Shown: positions 21,464 to 35,511 of the stretch, piece by piece
Layout of the letters: each line of letters begins with the position of its first letter
Position numbering within the stretch: position 1 is the stretch's first letter
Source of the DNA: Homarus americanus
Taxonomy: Eukaryota; Arthropoda; Malacostraca; Decapoda; Nephropidae
Direction of reading: 5' to 3'
Assembly: GCF_018991925.1 (NCBI RefSeq)
Contig: NW_024725489.1
Coordinates: 6,929,916 to 6,993,915 of the forward strand
DNA length: 64,000 nt
Position numbers and translations under genes: made by a program
Notes under the pieces: model-generated
What the model was told of the DNA's origin: nothing
Databases searched by the model: none
Seen by the model: only the letters and a program-made list of their open reading frames with translations

Positions 21464-22530
21464 TGTTACGAGTTGGGGATTTAGAATATAGTTACACGTC
21501 TACCCAGATCCCAACAGGTAACAACAATAAAAAAAAAACAAAGACAATCGGACTATAAAAGGGTAGACAAAGGATGCGAGTTTTCGTTGTATATAATAGA
21601 GTACCATAAATCCCTTAACAAAATATTCAGCTTATAAATTACCCTTAACCAAACTTAACCTAAACATTAACAGTATATACATATTAATAAACATAAAACA
21701 ATCTCGAAGCAAGTGGACGTGGGGGAGGTAATAAACAATACAAGTACTTAAGTGAGGAGCTGAGATGGCTGACGAGTAAGGCTGAGTATTGTAGAAGACG
21801 GTAGGTAGTCGCTGCACGTAGGTTTAGAGGATAGATGATCCTGTGGTCACTTCCCAGAGCCAAGTGCCCTCTCCTCGAATTGGAGCTGACAAAGAAGACT
21901 GAGGAGGTGACGCAACCCAGGATATGGAGAAGGGAAACCTCGGAGTGGTAACTAAGACGAGTCATACTCGTGTCTCTGTCCTTCAGATGGCGTTGTTGTT
22001 TCGTGGTGGGTGGGGTAGGTAGACCAGGACAATAGATGGCGTGCTTCGTAGTGCTGGGTGGAGGGTTCTGCAACATGATGGACACATAAGAGACATGAAT
22101 AGGTACTCACACAGATATACCACATTGGTGGAGACAGGATCAAAACAGAAATAAAATAAAGTCTAAGTAACAGGTGACGGGTGTCACTCAAAAGAACGTG
22201 AACTGAATGACAAGAGGACTGGACTGAACTCCATCTGCTGATGTGGTACTATATATAGGGTCGGCTCCCACCAGTGCGACACTCCTGTGAAACATGGGTC
22301 ATTTAATGATGCAGATGGTCGTTAGAGAAACAAAGAATGCTTGTTACAATACTAAATGAAGAAATAAGATGGGCTTGAACAAATAATAACAGTTAAAACC
22401 TTAACACCACAGGGTAAGGTGACTAGAATATATAATAGTCAATATAACACATCATTATAGGAATAATATGGAACAACATGGAAGCATGATATAAAAAATA
22501 ATAGAAAAAAATACGACACGGTCGTAACAA
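21464..22530 (-). repeat. 5' LTR of element A (long form, 1067 bp)
   Basis: From TGTTACGA (21464) to TCGTAACA (22523-22530). A TATATATA-type box lies near 22247-22256 within the segment missing from the left LTR. If that is the promoter, the left LTR has lost it. Confidence 0.72.
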
Positions 22531-22535
22531 TATAT

Positions 22536-23574
22536 TGTAATGTGCAAAAATCTCACAAGAAGAAGATTACATATGGTAGTAGAATATTTAGTAAGAGAGT
22601 AAAAGAGAGAAAGACTTTAGGTAGCGTGGCCGTGATAGTTATTTGAACTGAACTTACACTTATCGTATCTTATACGTCAATACACATTTATTACGTCTTA
22701 AGGGCGACTTCTCAAACACCGCTTCGTTACAACTCTTTATTAATTACGAACATGACATGGACACATTAATAACACCTTCTATTGAAGTTACTAGGACATT
22801 ATATTTACGTTACTAGGACATCATATTACGTTACTAGACACTGATTCTCGGACACGAACATGAAATGAATACACTTCCCACGTAAGTAACTCATCCCATG
22901 GAAAGCTCTGACAAAAACTCACGTGACCTAGGGGAGGCCTAGCAGGTGGTCCTGGGTTGTCTCTATGGGAGACTGCTTAGCTGGGCGCCGGAGGGAAGTC
23001 TCGGTCCTGACCGGAGGCGACTGCCTCCGGTCCCTTCTGCCTCCTCCTCGAGCGGCCTGGTGGTGTATTCTCCTCCTGCGCATACTAATCTCTCTGTCTT
23101 TTCTTCTTGAGGGAGGACTAGGACGTCCTATATAGTTGGAGGCGAGCCGTCAGGTTGAGCTGGTCAGCGGCGAAGGGTCTCCTTACATTTGACCTGGCCT
23201 GTGAAGTCAGGTCTGGACTTTTTCAGATGTAGGTTATTGTGTATTTTGAGAGAGGCGGCTGTGCCTTCACATGTTTGTGGTGCCGTGTCACATGGGAGAG
23301 GAGCCTGGCTGATTTATAACCCTTGGTCAACCATGAGCCTCACTTGGTTCCCTAATGTCAGGTCAAGTCTGGACTTTTTTCTGCGGTGTAGGATATTGTG
23401 TATATTGGGAGAGTCGGCTGGTGCCTTCTTACATGTTTGTTGGCCGTGTGACATGGGAAGGGAGCCCATTTATAACCCTTGGTCAGCCGCAAGATACCCT
23501 ACACTTTTGATCTCCATCAGGTAAAGTTGATTGTTTCTGAGATGTAAGCTGTGGTCTGACAACCCATCACTACA
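22536..23574 (-). repeat. LTR, TGTAATGA family, minus orientation
   Basis: From TGTAATG (22536) to CACTACA (23574). It holds a roughly 150-bp tandem duplication at about 23205-23500 (two copies of blocks ending TTTATAACCCTTGGTCA). It starts five bases after the element A LTR ends. Confidence 0.65.
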
Positions 23575-24232
23575 CCTCCTGCCACCGCTTTCATGCTCAT
23601 AGAACTGATGACACATTTAAAGTAGACAGTAACATCATGTGCAGTATCTAATATAGTCCCTGAGGCGATAATGCATCTTTACATTTTACTAGAGATGTAT
23701 GTTTTTCTACTGGCATAGTTTGATCTGACAAAGCTCACTATACCTCCTGCCAAGATTAAAGCTTCTATGACAGGGAAAAAATACATACACAGTAAGTGAA
23801 CATAGAGTGATCTAAAGATCCTTCATAACTAGCATAGTGTCCGGAAACTTGCAAATCACATTCTACAAACAAAAACAGGTGTTACATTGCCTAGCCAGGC
23901 TGTACAAAATAATAATTCGTCCACTCAGTAGTATGTCTACAACATTGCATTTGGTAATAAAAACATTGTTCAAATGAACTCATAGAAAAAGTGACTAATC
24001 TTTAAAAAACCATTCTTTAAAGTACATGTTAACAAAAATCAGAGAATGAAAACTTCAAAATACATAAAAAATGCTCCTACTTCACATGTTAGGGTGTTGT
24101 ATCTTTTTATTACACATCAACAACATCAACAACATCAGTACATTTGTTGGCCAGCATGCTCAAGTCCTCCATCCAGCTAGAATCGAAAATGGAATGCCGG
24201 CAGCACAACAACGGTAGTCGATTGGTCCCTGA
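23575..24232 (-). mobile_element. 3' internal region of a TGTAATGA-family element
   Basis: Inverted counterpart of about 480-1152. A coding end (SSWMEDLSMLANKCTDVVD...) is readable on the minus strand near 24110-24200. Next to the LTR at 22536-23574 it reconstructs a 3' element end. Confidence 0.6.
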
Positions 24233-24695
24233 TGATGGAGGCGACCGGAGCCGGTCAGGACCGAGACTTCCTCCGGCGCCAGCTAAGCAGTCTCCCATAG
24301 AGACAACCCAGGACCACCTGCTAGGCCACGTGAGTGTTTGTAGAGCTTTCCATGGGATGAGTTACTTACGTGGGAAGTGTATTCATTTTCATGTTCGTGT
24401 CCGAGAATCAGAGTGTCTAGTAACGTAATATTCTAGTAATGTAAATATATTGTCCTAGTAACTTCAATAGAGGTGTTATTATGTGTCATGTCATGTTCGT
24501 AATTAATAAGAGTTGTAACGAAGCGGTGTTTGAGAAATTCGCCTTTAAGACGTAATAGATGTGTATTGACGTATAAGATACGAGATGTAAATAACTATCA
24601 CGGCCACGCTAAAAATCTTCTCTCTTTATACTCTTATACTATCAATATTCTACCTATATGTAATCTTTCTTCTTGTGAGATTTGTTCTCATTACA
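24233..24695 (+). repeat. Partial LTR, TGTAATGA family, plus orientation
   Basis: R-U5 half of the LTR, ending TCATTACA at 24695 and running straight into a (TA)n tract. It faces away from the minus-strand LTR, giving an inverted arrangement. Confidence 0.6.
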
Positions 24696-24720
24696 ATATA
24701 TATATATATATATGTATATA

Positions 24721-25265
24721 CAGTTGATAACCCTATCCATTTCAAAACCGAAAAACTCTGAAAACCGAAAGTTTTTTGTGAGACAATTTTTTTTTTTAAC
24801 AGGGATTAGCCCACCTGGGCATATATTGCTGACCCATCAGGGCCTGGGGCGAAAATGTAATAACATAATAATTATAATAATAATAATTATTCATAGAAAA
24901 TAAAAATGTTAATAAAAATACACGAAAATAAAATAATATGATAACATTAAAATAATAATAATAATAAAATAATAAAATTAATAAAAATAACAATAATAGC
25001 AAGAATTCTGTAATAATACAATAATAATAATAATAAAAAGAAATACAAGAATGAAAAAAAATAAATAATGAAAACACGACCTAGACCTATGATTATTATT
25101 ATTATAATTTTTATTATATTTTCGCCCCCAGACTGATGTGGGTCAGTGATCTATGCCGGATGGGCTAATACAAAAAACAAAAAAATCCTAACCATTCTGA
25201 AAACCGAAAAATTCGAAATCCGAAAATGCCTCTGGCCCAAAGTTTCCGGATAAATAATCAACCTG
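24721..25265. mobile_element. Palindromic MITE inside a (TA)n tract
   Basis: The left end is CAGTTGATAACCC and the right end (reverse complement) CAGGTTGATTATT. TA dinucleotides abut both sides, which fits a TA target of Tc1/mariner/pogo type. The arms (about 24721-24870 and 25115-25265) are long and inverted; both contain the block GGGCGAAAAT with TTAGCCCA. The centre is TAA-rich. Confidence 0.6.
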
Positions 25266-25289
25266 TATATATATATATATATATATATT
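25266..25289. repeat. (TA)n microsatellite
   Basis: Short TA tract between the MITE and the Penelope-like element end. It is continuous in kind with the tract at 24696-24720. Confidence 0.9.
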
Positions 25290-25551
25290 TATTTTGATAA
25301 AATCACACAGGAAAAGGGAAACAACGGAGCACCTTAGCTTTCGTGTTTATTCAAGACATCTTCAGAGGCAACTGGATTACATGGACAGAGAGAGGCTTAA
25401 ATATACAGGGTGACCTTAAAAACATGAGGTTAGGTCATAATAATGTCATCCACTAATCCACACACCGACACACACGTAGAGGAGCTAAAGAGAAGGGGGC
25501 TGACGTGACTAGTCAGGTCAGGTCAAAAATAAGGGACCCACTAAATAACTA
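25290..25551 (-). mobile_element. 3' end and terminal module of the Penelope-like element
   Basis: Non-coding sequence downstream of the Penelope coding frame. Minus-strand words CTGAAGA (25359-25365) and CACGAAA (TTTC at 25339-25342) recur in the same order beside another (TA)n tract at 61485-61550. They resemble hammerhead ribozyme core boxes, which Penelope-like elements are known to carry. Stem pairing is not convincing by eye. Confidence 0.45.
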
Positions 25552-29028
<3,477 letters not shown>

Positions 29029-29054
<26 letters not shown>

Positions 29055-29171
29055 GTCAGTGAGACTAGGTGTTCCCAGGGTAGGGTAGTAATTAGGGCAG
29101 GTATATATGCAAGTCAGGTACGGAGTTCGAATCTGCGTTCCACGACCATACACACACACACACACACACAG
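29029..29171. repeat. (GA)n and (CA)n microsatellites
   Basis: GA repeat at about 29029-29055 and CA repeat at about 29149-29170. Between them GGAGTTCGAATCTGCG resembles a tRNA B box, hinting at a decayed SINE. Confidence 0.7.
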
Positions 29172-29719
29172 CTAAACATAGACAGACACATCCACAGACA
29201 GACAGACAGACATGCTATCCCTACCCCAGTACAGGTGTTATTGGCTCAGCTCAACCAATGACAATCAATATTCAACTCAGGGTCAGTATTACCACCAGAC
29301 TCGACCGATCACATGAGAGGTACGTGAGGGAGTCGAACCCGGTGTCATTATGGAGAGTTGACCGTGTACCAACTCCTCCCCTCCCCCACACACACGACAG
29401 GTAGAGGTAAATATACATTAGTGTCTGTCTGTTAGTTTTTAATCTTTATTCTAACTTAATCTAACTTTACTAAGATTCAACCTATCCTAACTTAACCTAA
29501 CCTAACTTTGTCTGTCTGTATGTCTGTCGTGGAGGTAGAATAGTGAGGTAGGAGAGACACGTGACCACCAGGTGTGTTGACAGCGACTGAGTGCCAAGGG
29601 AAACCCCTAGAGTGGCTCCCTAACCTGTCTTGTGGCACTGCGCTGTATGACAGGTGTTGTGGTTGATGTAGTTTGGTGGCGTGGTTGTTTGGGAATGTGG
29701 TTTGCTATGGGGTTTTTAA

Positions 29720-31295
29720 AGTTGTTGTTGTACTGTTAGCTGTTGTTACTGTTGGCTGTTGTTACTCTTAGCTGTTGTTGTACTGTTAGCTGTTGTTGTT
29801 GTACTGTTAGCTGTTGTTACTGTTGGCTGTTGTTACTCTTAGCTGTTGTTGTACTGTTAGCTGTTGTTGTTGTACTGTTAGCTGTTGTTGTACTGCTAGC
29901 TGTTGTTACTGTTAGCTGTTGTTGTACTGTTAGCTGATGTTACTGTTAGCTGTTATTACTGTTAGCTGTTGTTACTGTTAGCTGTTGTTGTACTGTTACC
30001 TGATGTTACTGTTAGCTGTTGTTACTGTTAGCTGATGTTACTGTTCGCTGTTGTTGTACTGTTAACTGATGTTACTGTTCGCTGTTATTACTGTTAGTTG
30101 TTGTTGTACTGTTATTGTTAGCTGTTGTTGTACGGTTAGCTGATGTTACTGTTCGCTGTTATTACTGTTAGTTGTTGTTGTACTGTTACTGTTAGCTGTT
30201 GTTTTACTGTTAGCTGATGTTACTGTTTGCTGCTGTTGTTACTTGTGTTAGCTGTTGTTGTTACTACTGTTAGCTATTGTTGTTACTGTTAGCTGTTCTA
30301 CCGTTAGTTGTTGTTGTACTGTTAACTGTTGTACTGTTAGCTGTTGTTACTGTTAGCTGTTCTTACTGTTAGCTGTTGTACTGTTAGTTGTTGTACTGTT
30401 AGCTGTTGTCACTGTTAACTGTTGTTGTATTGTTAGCTGTTGTTACTGTTAGCTAACTACTGTTAGCTGCTGTTGTTGTACTGTTACCTGATGTTACTGT
30501 TAGTTGTTGTTGTACTGTTAGCTGATGTTACTGTTCGCTGTTATTACTGTTAGTTGTTGGTGTACTGTTAACTGTTGTACTGTTAGCTGTTGTTACTGTT
30601 AGCTGTTCTTACTGTTAGCTGTTGTACTGTTAGTTGTTGTACTGTTAGCTGTTGTCACTGTTAACTGTTGTTGTATTGTTAGCTGTTGTTACTGTTAGCT
30701 AACTACTGTTAGCTGCTGGTGTTGTACTGTTAGCTTTTGTTGTTACTTCTGTTAGCTGCTGGTGTTGTACTGTTATCTGTTGTTGTTACTTCTGTTAGCA
30801 GCTGGTGTTGTACTGTTAGCTGTTGTTGTTACTTCTGTTAGCAGCTGGTGTTGTACTGTTAGCTGTTGTTGTTACTACTTTTAGCTGCTGGTGTTGTACT
30901 GTTATCTGTTGTTGTTACTACTGTTAGCTACTGGTGTTGTACTGTTAGCTATTGTTGTTACTACTGTTAGCTGCTGGTGTTGTACTGTTAGCTATTGTTG
31001 TTACTACTGTTAGCTGCTGGTGTTGTACTGTTATCTGTTGTTGTTACTTCTGTTAGCAGCTGGTGTTGTACTGTTAGCTGTTGTTGTTACTTCTGTTAGC
31101 AGCTGGTGTTGTACTGTTAGCTGTTGTTGTTACTACTTTTAGCTGCTGGTGTTGTACTGTTATCTGTTGTTGTTACTTCTGTTAGCAGCTGGTGTTGTAC
31201 TGTTATCTGTTGTTGTTACTACTGTTAGCTGTTGTTGTTGTACTGTTAGCTATTGTTGTTACTACTGTTAGCTGTTGTTGTTATCACTGTTAATG
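29720..31295. repeat. 1.6-kb minisatellite rich in TGTTAGCTGTTGTTACTG
   Basis: Imperfect tandem array of 15-30-bp units built from TACTGTTAGCTG and TTGTTGT words. Higher-order copies are visible (the stretch 30840-31020 resembles 31020-31200). Any open frame here is just the repeat read through. Confidence 0.93.
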
Positions 31296-31929
31296 TTGTT
31301 TCGTTGGGTCATGTGATACTTCTTTCCTGTTACTCTACCACCCACGAGCTTCACCTGACAGCATACATACAGTACTCCAATATTTAAAGCTTATTTATTC
31401 CATTTACTTCTATTATCTAAGGCAATTTTCATTATATTTTAAAGTAAGCTATTTGATATCTTTTCTTAATTTCAATGTTTTTACTTATTTAACTTTACAA
31501 TTAAAACTGATTATTTTTTAGCTGTGTTATCTAAACAAAGTATGTTATCATAAAATATAGCTTCTGAATATGTCCGTCTGTTTAGTCTCTTTAATTTTAG
31601 CTTTATTATTCTGTAGTGCACATAAGCTTACAGAGGCGACCACGTGTAAGAGAATTTTCGCGTGTTATCCTTTTAATAGTAAAATATTTACGTTTTCTTT
31701 AATGTTGTACTGGATTTGTTTTCTGTGAAAGTGACAAGATTTAGTGGATAACTCTACCAAATTGTGTCTTAATATTGACACTACATTGCCAAGGTCACAG
31801 GATGACTGATAAAGTTGGGGAGATAAGATGGCTGGGTGGGACTGGGAAGACAAAATAGCGACATGAGGTTGAGGAACAGGATGGCTGGGTATGATTGGGA
31901 AGACAAAGTAGCGAGGCAGATTCTTTCTT

Positions 31930-31977
<48 letters not shown>

Positions 31978-32047
31978 GTCAGGTTTGTTGTTGGTGTCTT
32001 ATCATGGATGGCAGCAGCAGTTTGTATATACAGCATTTTACCAAGTG
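31296..32047. other. No gene; (CTTT)n tract
   Basis: Unassigned AT-rich sequence, with a CTTT repeat at about 31924-31977. Confidence 0.6.
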
Positions 32048-32504
32048 AGAGTGTAGGAGCGAGGAGCTTCTTGATAAGTTCAAGGCAGCTATAGATCGTA
32101 TTAGGACTAAGGGAGGGATCCCTATCATATGTGGTGTCCTGCCAAGAAGGAGAGTTGGCAATGAATGGTTGTCAAGGGCAGTTAGTGTCAACGGCCGTCT
32201 TGACAGATATTGCAAGTCAATATCAGTCCCATTTATTGACAACTGGGACAATTTCTACAGCAGAAGGGACCTTTATGCTAGGGATGGGGTGCACCCACCT
32301 GTTTCGGGATGGGGTGGCAACCCTGGCTGGGTCATTAGAGGGGGCAGTTCAAAAGATATCGAAGTCTTTAAACTACTAGGGGAACATATGGGCACGGGGG
32401 TGGAGGAGACTGCAGTGGGAGCGGGTAAACAGAGTGAAAGATTACAGGGAAATAGTGTTAGGAATGATGGCAAAACTAAATTAGACAGGGAGTTTAAAAC
32501 CTAA
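32048..32504 (+). pseudogene. LINE-associated SGNH esterase-like domain
   Basis: The frame reads IPIICGVLPRRR, LDRYCKS, PFIDNW, then the catalytic-type box YARDGVHPPVSG (Asp-x-x-His). This matches the C-terminal half of SGNH/GDSL hydrolases that some CR1-like LINEs carry ahead of their endonuclease. The N-terminal Ser block is not seen. It ends at 32504. About 40 bases later a different LINE fragment has inserted, after which the endonuclease of the same host LINE follows. Confidence 0.7.
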
Positions 32505-32551
32505 TCGCGGTAAAGGGAGGACTCAGAACACCATAACTTAAATGTCTACTA

Positions 32552-32973
32552 TTGCTGCCCGTATCATCATTGGGTATGACTTTGCTTGGGAGATTGGTAT
32601 CCCCGCATCCCCTGAGCAACGCTCTTGTGCATTATGCAGAAGACCCGACAGCCGCACCCTTATCCACTACCTCCTAAGATGTCCCCACACACAACGCTTC
32701 CGTGACTCCTGCTGGACCACCACTCCACGACCCCCTGACGGAGACACGATGATCCTCCCCATACTGGCCAGATATTACGCAAATAACATTGATTATGTGT
32801 TAAAGGAATATCCTTCCTTCCTTAGGCTTTAGTAAGCCCCTTTAAAATATTTATACTGTATATACTTGTCACACTTGCCAGATGCTTCTGGTGTTATTGT
32901 ACAGGGGTACCTAGTGACAGCACTAGGATCCCGCTTCCTCTATCAAGGAATAAACAATTGAAATTGAATTGAG
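32552..32973 (+). mobile_element. 5'-truncated LINE fragment (422 bp) with a 9-bp TSD
   Basis: It is flanked by TGTCTACTA at 32543-32551 and 32974-32982. It codes for a LINE C-terminal zinc-knuckle region (SCALCRRPDSRTLIHYLLRC: C-x2-C...H...C). It ends in the tail AACAATTGAAATTGAATT, a TTGAAT-type tail also seen at 61088 and 35510. The insertion split the esterase-endonuclease LINE. Confidence 0.82.
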
Positions 32974-33421
32974 TGTCTACTACGCGAACAGTAGAAGTAT
33001 GAGAAACAAAATGGATGATATTAGGACCTTGGTATGTACAGAAAAAAATCGATATAATAGCATTCACTGAAACATGGATCAACCTAGACTCACGTGAGTT
33101 ACCTGTCGAATACCAAATTTCAGGTTACAAATTGTTCCATACCGATAGGCAGATCAGGAAAGGAGGCGGAGTAGCAATCTATGTCAGGGATAATCTGAAG
33201 TGTGAAATAAATAAGGAAATAAAAACTGAGCAGAATACAGAAACAATTTGGATAGAATTAATCGACGGTAGGGAAAAATTAATCACAGGAGTAATATATA
33301 GACCTCCCAATCTTGATAGAGTCAATGAGAGACTTATCTGGAATGAAATGCGCAGGGCTTCCATACACAACAAAGTCTGTATAGTAGGCGACTTTAACCT
33401 TGGCCAAATAGATTGGACTGA
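32974..33421 (+). pseudogene. LINE apurinic-type endonuclease domain
   Basis: Reads YYANSRSMRNKMDDIRTL, then after a one-base shift KKIDIIAFTETWINLDS (E-T-W metal-binding box), GGGVAIYVRDNL, WIELI, GVIYRPPN and VGDFNLGQIDW. These are the N-terminal blocks of the APE-like endonuclease. It is cut after QIDWT by a small inverted-repeat element at 33422. RT is absent. Confidence 0.82.
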
Positions 33422-33593
33422 CAGCTGGCAACTCAAGGCCGTTTGTTTACTATAGTATGAAGTAAAAATTATGAATGAATGTCGGTGATTGGTTACTTAG
33501 TTCCCCGTTGCTTAATTAATGGTTGGACTTTGTTGTTTCGTATTATATTATGTTACGTACAATAGTAAACAAGCGGCCTTGAGTTGCCAGCTG
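33422..33593. mobile_element. 172-bp MITE with about 30-bp TIRs
   Basis: The left end CAGCTGGCAACTCAAGGCCG is the perfect reverse complement of the right end (33574-33593). The inversion extends through TTTGTTTACTAT with one mismatch. No duplicated flank: LINE endonuclease lies left and integrase of a Ty3/gypsy relic right. So it sits on a junction. Confidence 0.78.
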
Positions 33594-33599
33594 TCTCCA

Positions 33600-34162
33600 G
33601 CAGTGTTCGAAGAGTCTTGAACGAGACTGTCCATCTTTCTTGAGACTGGACCTGCAAAATCAGCAGGAAATCTTGAACAAGGTTTGGATGGAAAAGTCCA
33701 CGGATGAACTTATGCAGTAGGTGGATCTGCCCTCATGGATTGACATACTTGACACGAAGAAACAACTCCTATTATTTGCTTGTCAAGATTGGGCCACCAT
33801 ACATAGGACCTTGCCACTGCCTTCATTATTGTCATGTCTAGGTGTGTCTCATGTAGTTCTCGAAGTATGTCCCCTTGTAGTGCAGTGGGAATTATGACAC
33901 TAAGTCCCCGTAGAACACACCCTTGTTCAATGCTGATTTCATCTCGACGCTGTAGGAAAGGTTGTAAACTTGGATCACATTCATCAGTACTTGACCATCC
34001 ACACTGAGCATATATCAGAACTTTGGATAATATTGGATCTACTGCAGTTTTCTTCTTGATCATTTGATGTGTTACAGTTGTGAGGATGTCTGTTTCAAAC
34101 AAGTAGCAATTTACAACCTCACTGTCACAGTTTACTTTTGTAGCCAGAGGGACTCTTGACAT
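33600..34162 (-). pseudogene. Integrase N-terminal part of element C
   Basis: Shows the HHCC zinc finger: ELHETHLDMTIMKAVAR, YVWWPNLDKQI, SSCQVCQ. After a frameshift near 33712 the core begins (VHPWTFPSKP, ADFAGP with the first catalytic Asp). The rest of the core is missing at 33600. Confidence 0.75.
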
Positions 34163-34192
34163 GCTATCTGCATCAACATGTGTTCCTGTATT

Positions 34193-35395
34193 CTATCTTG
34201 TAGTTGTATGAAGCCAACTTAAGTGCCCATCTTTGCAGTCTGGCAGATAAACAGGTTTCTCTGGGCTGAACAAGGAAACCAATGAGCGGTGATTTGTAAT
34301 CAACCTGAACTGCCGGCAGTTCATGCTTAGAGCTTCTTTATCTAACCGAGAATAGTTTTTCTGAGCACTTGTTAATGTACATGAGGCAAAAACAACTGGT
34401 CGGTAACACCCATCAATAATGTGTGACAATACAGCACCAATACCATATGAAGAAGCATTACATGAAAGAAACAATGGTAAAGAGTCATCATAGTGTACAA
34501 GAGTATCTGAATGTAGCAGTAACATTTTTGCCTTAGAGAAAGCTTCATCCTCTACTTTGGTCCAAACCCAATGAACATCCTTCCTTAGCAATCTATTCAG
34601 GGAAGCAAGTACAGTGGAGTGATTCTTCAGAAATCTGGAATAAAACATTATCAGGCCTAGGAAGGATTTTAAGGCTGTTATATCTTTAGGGGGTGGAGCT
34701 TGACTTATGGCAAGAAGTTTATCTTCTGTGGGATGAAGGCCCTCACCATCTATTCTATGACCAAGATATGTGACAGAATTTTTCTCATATTTGCATTTGT
34801 TCTCATTTAATCTGAAAACTGACTCTTGCAACCTTTATAGAACTTTACACAACGTATCTAGGTGATCCTTCTTGTCTTTTCCTGCAATGAGGATATCATC
34901 TAAGTAACATATAACCTTTGGAATGTCAGAAAGCATTTATCCATTATTCTCTGAAAAATAGCAGGGCCAGGGTGAATACCAAAAGGCAATCTCTTAAACA
35001 CAAAAAGTCCAATGTGAGTATTGATAGTGAGATACTTACTAGATTCAATCGCAATAGGAATTTTGTGGTATGCTTGTGACATGTCCAGCACACTAAACAC
35101 AGAACAATTTCTCAAAACTGAATGTAAATCTTCAACCTTTGGAATAGGGTACATTACTACATCAGCACATTTGTTGAAAGTCACACTAAAATCACCACAC
35201 ACACTGACATTATCTGAATCTCTTTTATTCACAGACACAATGGCAGCAGCACCAAATGAAGTTCATGAAACTCTCAATTACTCCATCACTTTCCATTTTC
35301 AGTAACTCATTTTACACTCTGGACTGAAAGGCATACAGAACAGGTCTAGCTTTGTGAAATTTTGAATTTTATGAAACACCAAGTTCAACTTCTGG
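34193..35395 (-). pseudogene. Reverse transcriptase and RNase H of element C
   Basis: RT blocks: VCGDFSVTFN, FSVLDMSQAYHKI, FKRLPFGI, then a frameshift and CYLDDILIAGKD (catalytic YLDD) near 34890-34925. The frame at 34193-34831 continues TYLGHRIDGEGLHP, FLGLIMFYSRFL and RNase H (LFLSCNASSYGIGAVLSH, with Cys in place of the first catalytic Asp; DKEALS; TNHRSL). Several frameshifts. Confidence 0.8.
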
Positions 35396-35511
35396 ACCAG
35401 GAGAGCTCAGGTTCTCAACTGGCTCAGCCATGTTAATATTGTCATTATTATCCACTCTGTATCTGTGTTTTTCTGGTTAAATAAACTGTTTCAATTCAAT
35501 TCTGCTTCAAA
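35396..35511 (+). mobile_element. LINE/SINE 3'-end fragment with a TTCAAT tail
   Basis: About 110 bases match 61088-61205 in opposite orientation (shared blocks GAGCTCAGGTTCTCAACTG and TCAGCCATGTTAATATTGT). It ends in AATAAACTGTTTCAATTCAA. It interrupts element C between protease and RT. Confidence 0.72.

Larger units (their letters stand above)
16365..22530 (-). mobile_element. Ty3/gypsy element A with integrase remnants before RT
   Basis: Minus-strand element: 5' LTR 21464-22530, primer site 21444-21461, gag 19900-20736, protease and integrase relics 18169-19610, RT 17397-18203, RNase H 17086-17396, 3' LTR 16365-16949. Integrase debris lies between protease and RT, and RNase H abuts the 3' LTR with no integrase after it. 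This is the Gmr1-type order. The copy is dead: nonsense codons, frameshifts and loss of most of integrase. No target duplication was recognised (ctgat on the left, tatat on the right). Confidence 0.8.

Noticed and set aside
29743..29937. Cys/Leu/Val-rich open frame that looks like a membrane or Cys-rich peptide
   Set aside because: It is the minisatellite read in one frame; no start context and the pattern follows the repeat unit.
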